Assembly (NCBI GenBank): GCA_026874595.1
Contig: CM049321.1
Span: 47,957,797 to 48,021,796, forward strand
Origin: Sipunculus nudus
Lineage: Eukaryota > Annelida > Sipuncula > Golfingiida > Sipunculidae
Length of the DNA: 64,000 nucleotides
Reading direction: 5' to 3'
Shown piece by piece: positions 58,886 through 64,000 of this stretch. A model generated the notes under the pieces. It was given only the letters and a program-made list of their open reading frames with translations. It ran no database searches and was not told the DNA's origin. Both the position numbers and the translations under genes were made by a program. Within the stretch, counting starts at the first letter, position 1. Each line of letters starts with the position of its first letter.

Positions 58886-60507
58886 CTAGGTTCATTTAAG
58901 GGCAGACATGATAAACCATGAGGCATAAAATGGTCTGATAAACCTATTCGGGCATTAGGTATTTATGTTTCACATAACAAAGGGGAAAATGATCGATGTA
59001 ATTTTGAAAATAAAGTAGTTGAAACAGAGGTTCAGTGTCTGGAGAGGAAGAGATATTTCTGTGCTAGGTAAAATTGTTATTGCCAAGTCTTTAGGGTTAC
59101 AATCGCTTGTTTATACGATGTCAATGATATCAACACCTGAACACGTGTTAACAGAAATAAACAGGGAAATAATTGCATTTATATGGTCCGATAAACCCAG
59201 TAAAGTTAAATGGACCACAATGATAGCAGATTATAATGATGGAGGACTTAAAGCCCCAGACATAAGGATAACATGTAAATCTTTGCAGCTGGCATGGTTA
59301 TCTAGATATTTAGATGATAAAAAACGTCCATGGAAGACTATACCAGAAATGTATTTTTTCAAAATATAGTGGTTTACCATTTTTACTGCAATGTAATTAT
59401 GATACCAGATATATGTGTAATATGCCTTTATTTTATACAGAAATGCTTGAGTACTGGCAGATAATAAGGAATACGCAAGACGTAGAGGCCCAAGGAATTA
59501 TTTGGAATAATAAAGACATATTAATTAACAAAGAACCGATTTACTACAAAGAATTTGTTGATAATGGAATTGTACATATATCTGATATAATAAATGAGAT
59601 TGGACAGGTCATAATTTACCATCAGTTGCAAGCAAAATTCAATGTGGTCACTACTTGGTTTAAATATTATTCTTTAGTCCATGCAATACCTAAGAAATGG
59701 TTGAAAAGAGACTTTTACAACAATGAAATAGCAAATTATCAGTCTGTATATGCTTATAATATGCAGGGGACTTTGTATGATATTAGTAATTTGAAATGTA
59801 AACAAACAGTAATTTAATGAATGAAATGAATAAGGAGAGTCCCACTTGTGTTGTCAAATGGATAGAATTTCACGGTAGCAGCAAAGAGGATGTTTTAAAT
59901 GGATTTAAGTGTATACGGAAATTTACACAGGTTCATAAGATATTATATTTTCACTTTAGATTGATACATCGAATCATACCTACAAATAAAATGATGTATA
60001 CATTTGGTATGAGGGAGAATGACAAATGTAGAAATTGTAACAATGTAGATACAATTGAGCATGCTTTTAAACAGCCTATCTACAGTTGGGGGATTTAATA
60101 ATTCCTTTGATATATTCCTTTGTAAGACCGCGATAAATGGAGTAGGACATGTTGTTATCCTAGTGCTCTATTATATTTGGAAATGTAAAGTAAAAGACAA
60201 AGTAATTTGTTTCAAGGAATGTCTCCAATTTATTAAAGATATAATAGATTTAGAGAAAAATATAAGTAAAAGGAAAGGAGTAGATCGAAAATGGGAAAAG
60301 AAATGGAGAAAAATCACAGAGTGTATAAAGATTTAAAGCAGATATCATATGACATCCCCAAAAGGGAGAATTTTCTCCAGTAAGGTGTAAACGCTATTGT
60401 CTGCCTGTGTTTCTATATACTTTGTCAATGTGTTGTATCCGTACGGTTTTGTATTAAGTGTCCTTATAACTTTTTTTTTCTTCATCTTCTTGGTGTATTT
60501 GATTTTC

Positions 60508-60513
60508 AATAAA
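60508..60513 (+). terminator. Polyadenylation signal of the Tx1-like LINE
   Basis: AATAAA about 15 bp before an A-rich run, as expected for a LINE 3' end copied from a polyadenylated transcript. Confidence 0.7.
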
Positions 60514-60540
60514 AAATTTTGTTAAAAAAAAAGAAAAGAT

Positions 60541-63500
60541 GAAATTAGGAATGAGCAATACATTTTTTACCGGAACAAGTGCAAAGCAAAAACTAGCTTC
60601 AATGAAAAGGGATTTGAGAGGTTTATATCTGGCGTTAAAATACCGAATGTAACCAATAGAAATTGGTAATGGATTAAAGCAAATAAAAAATTGATCAAGT
60701 CCAGATTTAATTGATTGACAACAGAAGTTTATAAAATGTTTGGGTAAAATTATGAACGTTTAATAACTGAGGCTTTCAAGGGTTTTTTTTGGCAGGGAAA
60801 GTTATCAGAGACAGATCAGAGAATTAATAAAATTAATACACAATGGAGAGAACTTGCCAAAAATCGAGTTGCGCAACTAGCTAGCAATAACCTTAACTAA
60901 TACAGATTATAAACTTATAGCAAAAGTTCTAGTTACGCTTTGCAGAGAGTTATATTAGAAGCCATAAATACAGATGAAGCTGAATTTATTAAGGGATGGA
61001 ATTTGCTACCACGATAAGACTATTACAAGACATTACTTATGCCCACGAAAATGATAAGAAAAAAGAGCAGTAGTCGCGGTAGATTTTAAAGCAGCTTTCT
61101 ACACAATCTCAAAACAATTCATTGGCGAAGCAGTTAAAACCTTCGGGTTTGGTTTAACGTTCTAAATAGTAACACCGAAAACTATATGTTTTATAATGGT
61201 TGGCTATCCAGGTGTTTTTCGGTTGAAAGTGGTGTCCAGCAAGGCTGTCCGTTTTCTCCATTGGCACTGGTATTAGGAGTGGAAGTTCGAGCATGTAAAA
61301 TAAGACAAAGTCAACATTTTTTGGAGGATTTGACCGCTCTTGCCAATTATGCAGACAACAAAACTTTGTTTGTGCATGATCAAAATGATATGAGTGAAGC
61401 CTTATAAAAGATTTTTCAGCTACTAGTATTTCAGGATTACGGTCGAATGAACATAAGTCGGAAGCAATGTGGATAGGAGCATCTAGAGAAAATCAGAAGG
61501 GTGGGAAATTTAGGTCGAAACTATATCCTGATAACAAAATGTGTATCTTAGGACTTTAGTTCAGGAGTTATACTCCTGAGGCAAAAATAGATAATAACTA
61601 GGAAATCAGAATAAACAAGAAACTAAAAGAAATTAATAAATAGGAACGTGTGAGCCTCACCAGCTTTGGCAAGATAATCGTAACAAAAACCTTGTTATGG
61701 CAAATTATATACCATTGCTAACTTTGTTGATGTCAGATAAATTTATAAATGGATAAATGGAATATTATATATTTCAAATGGAAAGAGGGGTAGTGGGAAA
61801 AGCTCTTGTGAGAAAATAAGAAGAATAATTTTGAAGTCTGATTATGAAATAGGAGGATTAGAAATGATTGATGTACATGATATGCAAAAAGCTATCGCAT
61901 TAAAATGGGTAAAAATGTTAGCAAGTGAGTCTGAGGATATTTGGAAAAATATAGCATATTTCCATTATTCTAGGCTAGGAAACAGATTAAGTGTTTTTGA
62001 GAGTGATATACATCCTGACACCTTGAAAGGAGGTTCCCACATAACTTCAGATTTTTACAAATATATTTCAGTCAACTGTCTAAATTTAAACAGTGAATTT
62101 AAGGCAGTTTGAAGGTCAAGCATTTTATGGAATAATAAACGTGTTCTTTGTGCAGGCAAACCAACCAACCTTCTTTGAAAACAAGACAGAAAAGGTATAC
62201 ATTATGGAAATGACATGTTAGCGAACAACAATGTACGATCATATGAACGTATATTAGAATTATTAGGACGCAATCCGGGTAGAATAATAGAGTAAAATGT
62301 GGTTTGTACAGCGGTAAAAAAACTTTTTAAAAAATTTGAAAAAAGCAAGGGGACTGTAGAAAATAGGGAATAGAAAAAAATCCTGCTAAATAATGTTAAT
62401 ATTTTAATATAGAAAAATAAGACACAAAGCAACACCGTGGCATAGTTACTGAGAAGGTACGCGTAGAACAAATATACCTTGCATCATTTTGGACAAGAAA
62501 ATGTCCTTCTTGTCAGTTCTCAAGAGAACACCGGAAGATGATTTATAGATGTACAAATTAAATAAGATTGAACATGAGGCAGTAGAAAATATTACATAAT
62601 ATTTGGCCTACTAGATTATTGTTACGCCAAATGTGTAAATATGACACTCGAACCCCTTTCATACATTCACGGATAGCATCACGGATCATCCCGGATCATC
62701 GTTCCCGGATCATCCGTGTTAACTCCGTCATCCCCGTGTAAACTCCGGGCATCACCGTGTTAACAGCGTGTTGCATCCAGAGTGATCCTTGGCGCACCGG
62801 CATGTTCGGAGAAAAAAATTAAACCTGCACAATTTTTCGTCCCGGAGTACACGGATGAAAAATCCTCTGTATCACTCCTTGTAGGCACCGTGCACCTCCG
62901 TGTAGCCACCGTATACATCCGGGAGTCACCGTGTAGCCACCGGGAGCTCCGTATTGAGACCGGCACTTCCCGGATGCAGGTTTAAGTTTTTTCTCCGATC
63001 ATGCTGGTGCACCAAGGATCACTACGGATGCAACACGGTGTTAACACGGTGATGCCCGGTGTTTACATGGCGATTCCGTAGATAACATGGATGATTCCGG
63101 AACGATGCTCCGGGATTATCCGTGTTGCTATCCGTGAATATGTGAAAGCCCCATTTACGAAATCGCGCTGCTGTCCCCGGAACACCACGGATTAAGGTCC
63201 GGGATGATCCCTGCTGCTATCCGTGAATGTGTGAAAGGGGCTTAATAAGTGTCCTGTATGTGGAGAAACGGAATATTTAGAACATAATTACTGGCAATGT
63301 AGAGAGCTAAGAAAGTTTTGGACTAGAGTTGAATACATCATTCAGAATTGAATAGGAGATAACATCATATTGACCGAACAAGTGGTTCAAGGCTATACAT
63401 CGAGATTTTCGAAACAAAAGCTGGCTAAGATAAATGAAATTATTCTTATTGCAAAGCTATGTATAAGCAAAACAAAATATGGAAAACAAATAAAATTAAG

Positions 63501-63614
63501 TGTATTGTACGAATCTGAATGCATATTGCGTTGCATGTTATGAAATTACCATTATTATATAAATTGTATATGATAATAAAAAAATGCATAAAAGAAAAAA
63601 CAAATATAAAAAAA
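60541..63614 (+). mobile_element. Second LINE, strongly decayed, interrupted by a foldback element
   Basis: Begins mid-element in the linker before RT. Recognisable pieces: NGWLSRCFSVESGVQQGCPF and LALVLGVEV, then ANYADNKTLFVHD where the catalytic YADD box reads YADN; KSDYEIGGLEMIDVHDMQKA, typical of the post-RT region; and a terminal knuckle CPVCGETEYLEH at about 63,250. Many stops and frameshifts. The 3' end is A-rich near 63,593-63,614. The word ctatcattaatta after it resembles ctatcatgaatta at 55,545, a possible target duplication bracketing the whole LINE cluster. Probably L1/Tx1-like. Confidence 0.75.
62653..63240. mobile_element. GC-rich foldback (MITE-like) element inside the second LINE
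   Basis: The 588 bp element begins cccctttcatacattcacgg and ends with its near reverse complement ccgtgaatgtgtgaaagggg. Arms of roughly 200 bp pair across most of the length: the tgatccttggcgcacc region near 62,781 matches ggtgcaccaaggatca near 63,005 inverted, and ttcggagaaaaaa pairs with ttttttctccgatc. The middle is full of short tandem variants of caccgtgtagccaccg. It splits the LINE's terminal zinc knuckle region and is far more GC-rich than its surroundings. No transposase; no clear target duplication. Confidence 0.8.
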
Positions 63615-64000
63615 ACTATCATTAATTAATGATATTCATTTGGAAAGATGGTTCTCTGTTTTATAAGAAGTTACCCATATCCAAGCTCTTTAAAGACTCT
63701 CGGTATCCTGTAAGGAAGACTATTTAATCAACTCTTTTGAAGGAAAACGTAACCCCATTAATTATTACAAAATTGCTGTAAGGATTTTATGTCTACAACG
63801 AGTATACCTCAAAAGAATATTTTTCATTTGAATATTTTGGTTATATTAAACTCCTTTAAATTTTAACCAATATATGTTGATTAACGATATTGATAGAGAT
63901 GGATTGGAGGAGTTTTACACATTTCTCTTTAAATAGTAAATCGGTTTTCTAGACACAGTTGCTCATTCATATTAAAACAATATTAACAGCATCAAGGATA
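63615..64000. repeat. Upstream flank of gene D, resumed after the LINEs
   Basis: Matches 19,575-19,850 upstream of gene A (gttacccatatccaagctct, gaagactatttaatc). Similarity fades after about 63,890. No gene seen to the window end. Confidence 0.75.

Larger units (their letters stand above)
55600..60540 (+). mobile_element. Tx1-like LINE, nearly full length
   Basis: ORF1 remnant with one intact CCHC knuckle (CNNCLEKGHRKVEC, 56,257-56,298) and a second that has lost its last cysteine (56,314-56,355). ORF2 starts at 56,787 (MDNLRVASLNCHS) with an APE endonuclease: ACIQET, WGDFN (57,224-57,235) and LDYIL. RT follows: TNKSPGTDGITKEFYQTFW, WRPVTLLNVDYKMLAK, DQTGFIRGRYI, VDFEK, GDRQGCPLS and catalytic FADD (58,760-58,771). 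The C-terminal part ends with a knuckle CRNCNNVDTIEH. The 3' end has AATAAA (60,508-60,513) and an A-rich tail. Lesions are few: a stop in the endonuclease, frameshifts at 58,473 and about 59,365, a few stops. The element is dead here but young. Its 5' limit is uncertain. Confidence 0.82.

Overview
The window looks like nuclear DNA of an invertebrate animal, most likely a lophotrochozoan such as a mollusc. It is AT-rich and gene-poor, with GT-AG introns, long (TA)n and ATT microsatellites, LINE retrotransposons of the APE-endonuclease type (one Tx1-like, one carrying a 2A-like peptide remnant), a tRNA-derived SINE, a pogo/Tigger fragment and many old local duplications. No bacterial-style operon, rRNA or CRISPR array is present. 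The organism assignment is inference from repeat content and gene structure.

Layout. 1-9.5 kb: non-coding, with a 0.45 kb direct repeat pair and a 0.75 kb diverged repeat. 9.55-10.0 kb (minus): a syncollin-like secretory gene with a TATA box and a single-base frameshift in a G run. 10.5-14.2 kb: mosaic of old duplicated non-coding blocks. 15.85-18.97 kb (minus): three-exon gene A of an unrecognised secreted cysteine-rich family. 19.0-19.5 kb: minisatellite resembling that gene's first exon boundary. 19.85-23.15 kb: dead LINE (plus). 23.7-24.5 kb: pogo/Tigger remnant. 24.5-28.6 kb: dispersed repeat with ~150 bp degenerate sub-repeats. 27,738-48,024: a 10.16 kb tandem duplication (copies meet exactly at 37,901/37,902). 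47.2-50.9 kb: gene C. 51.5-55.1 kb: gene D, with a 53 bp intronic minisatellite and a solo-LTR-like insertion. 55.6-60.54 kb: Tx1-like LINE. 60.54-63.61 kb: a second, more decayed LINE split by a GC-rich foldback element. 63.6-64.0 kb: the upstream flank of gene D resumes.

The main biological content is a minus-strand tandem gene array (order of transcription D, C, orphan exon B, A). Each intact member encodes a short secreted protein with ten conserved cysteines: exon 1 gives a signal peptide, exon 2 (187 nt in all three) a CKCGD-to-CC module, exon 3 a TTC-ADV/EDV module followed by a fast-changing tail. Splice phases join without error in A, C and D, so these are real spliced genes that open-reading-frame scanning alone does not show. 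The copies differ by tail expansion (A), loss of the signal-peptide part (C), a GC donor (D) and an orphaned last exon (B). I do not recognise the family and assign no function.
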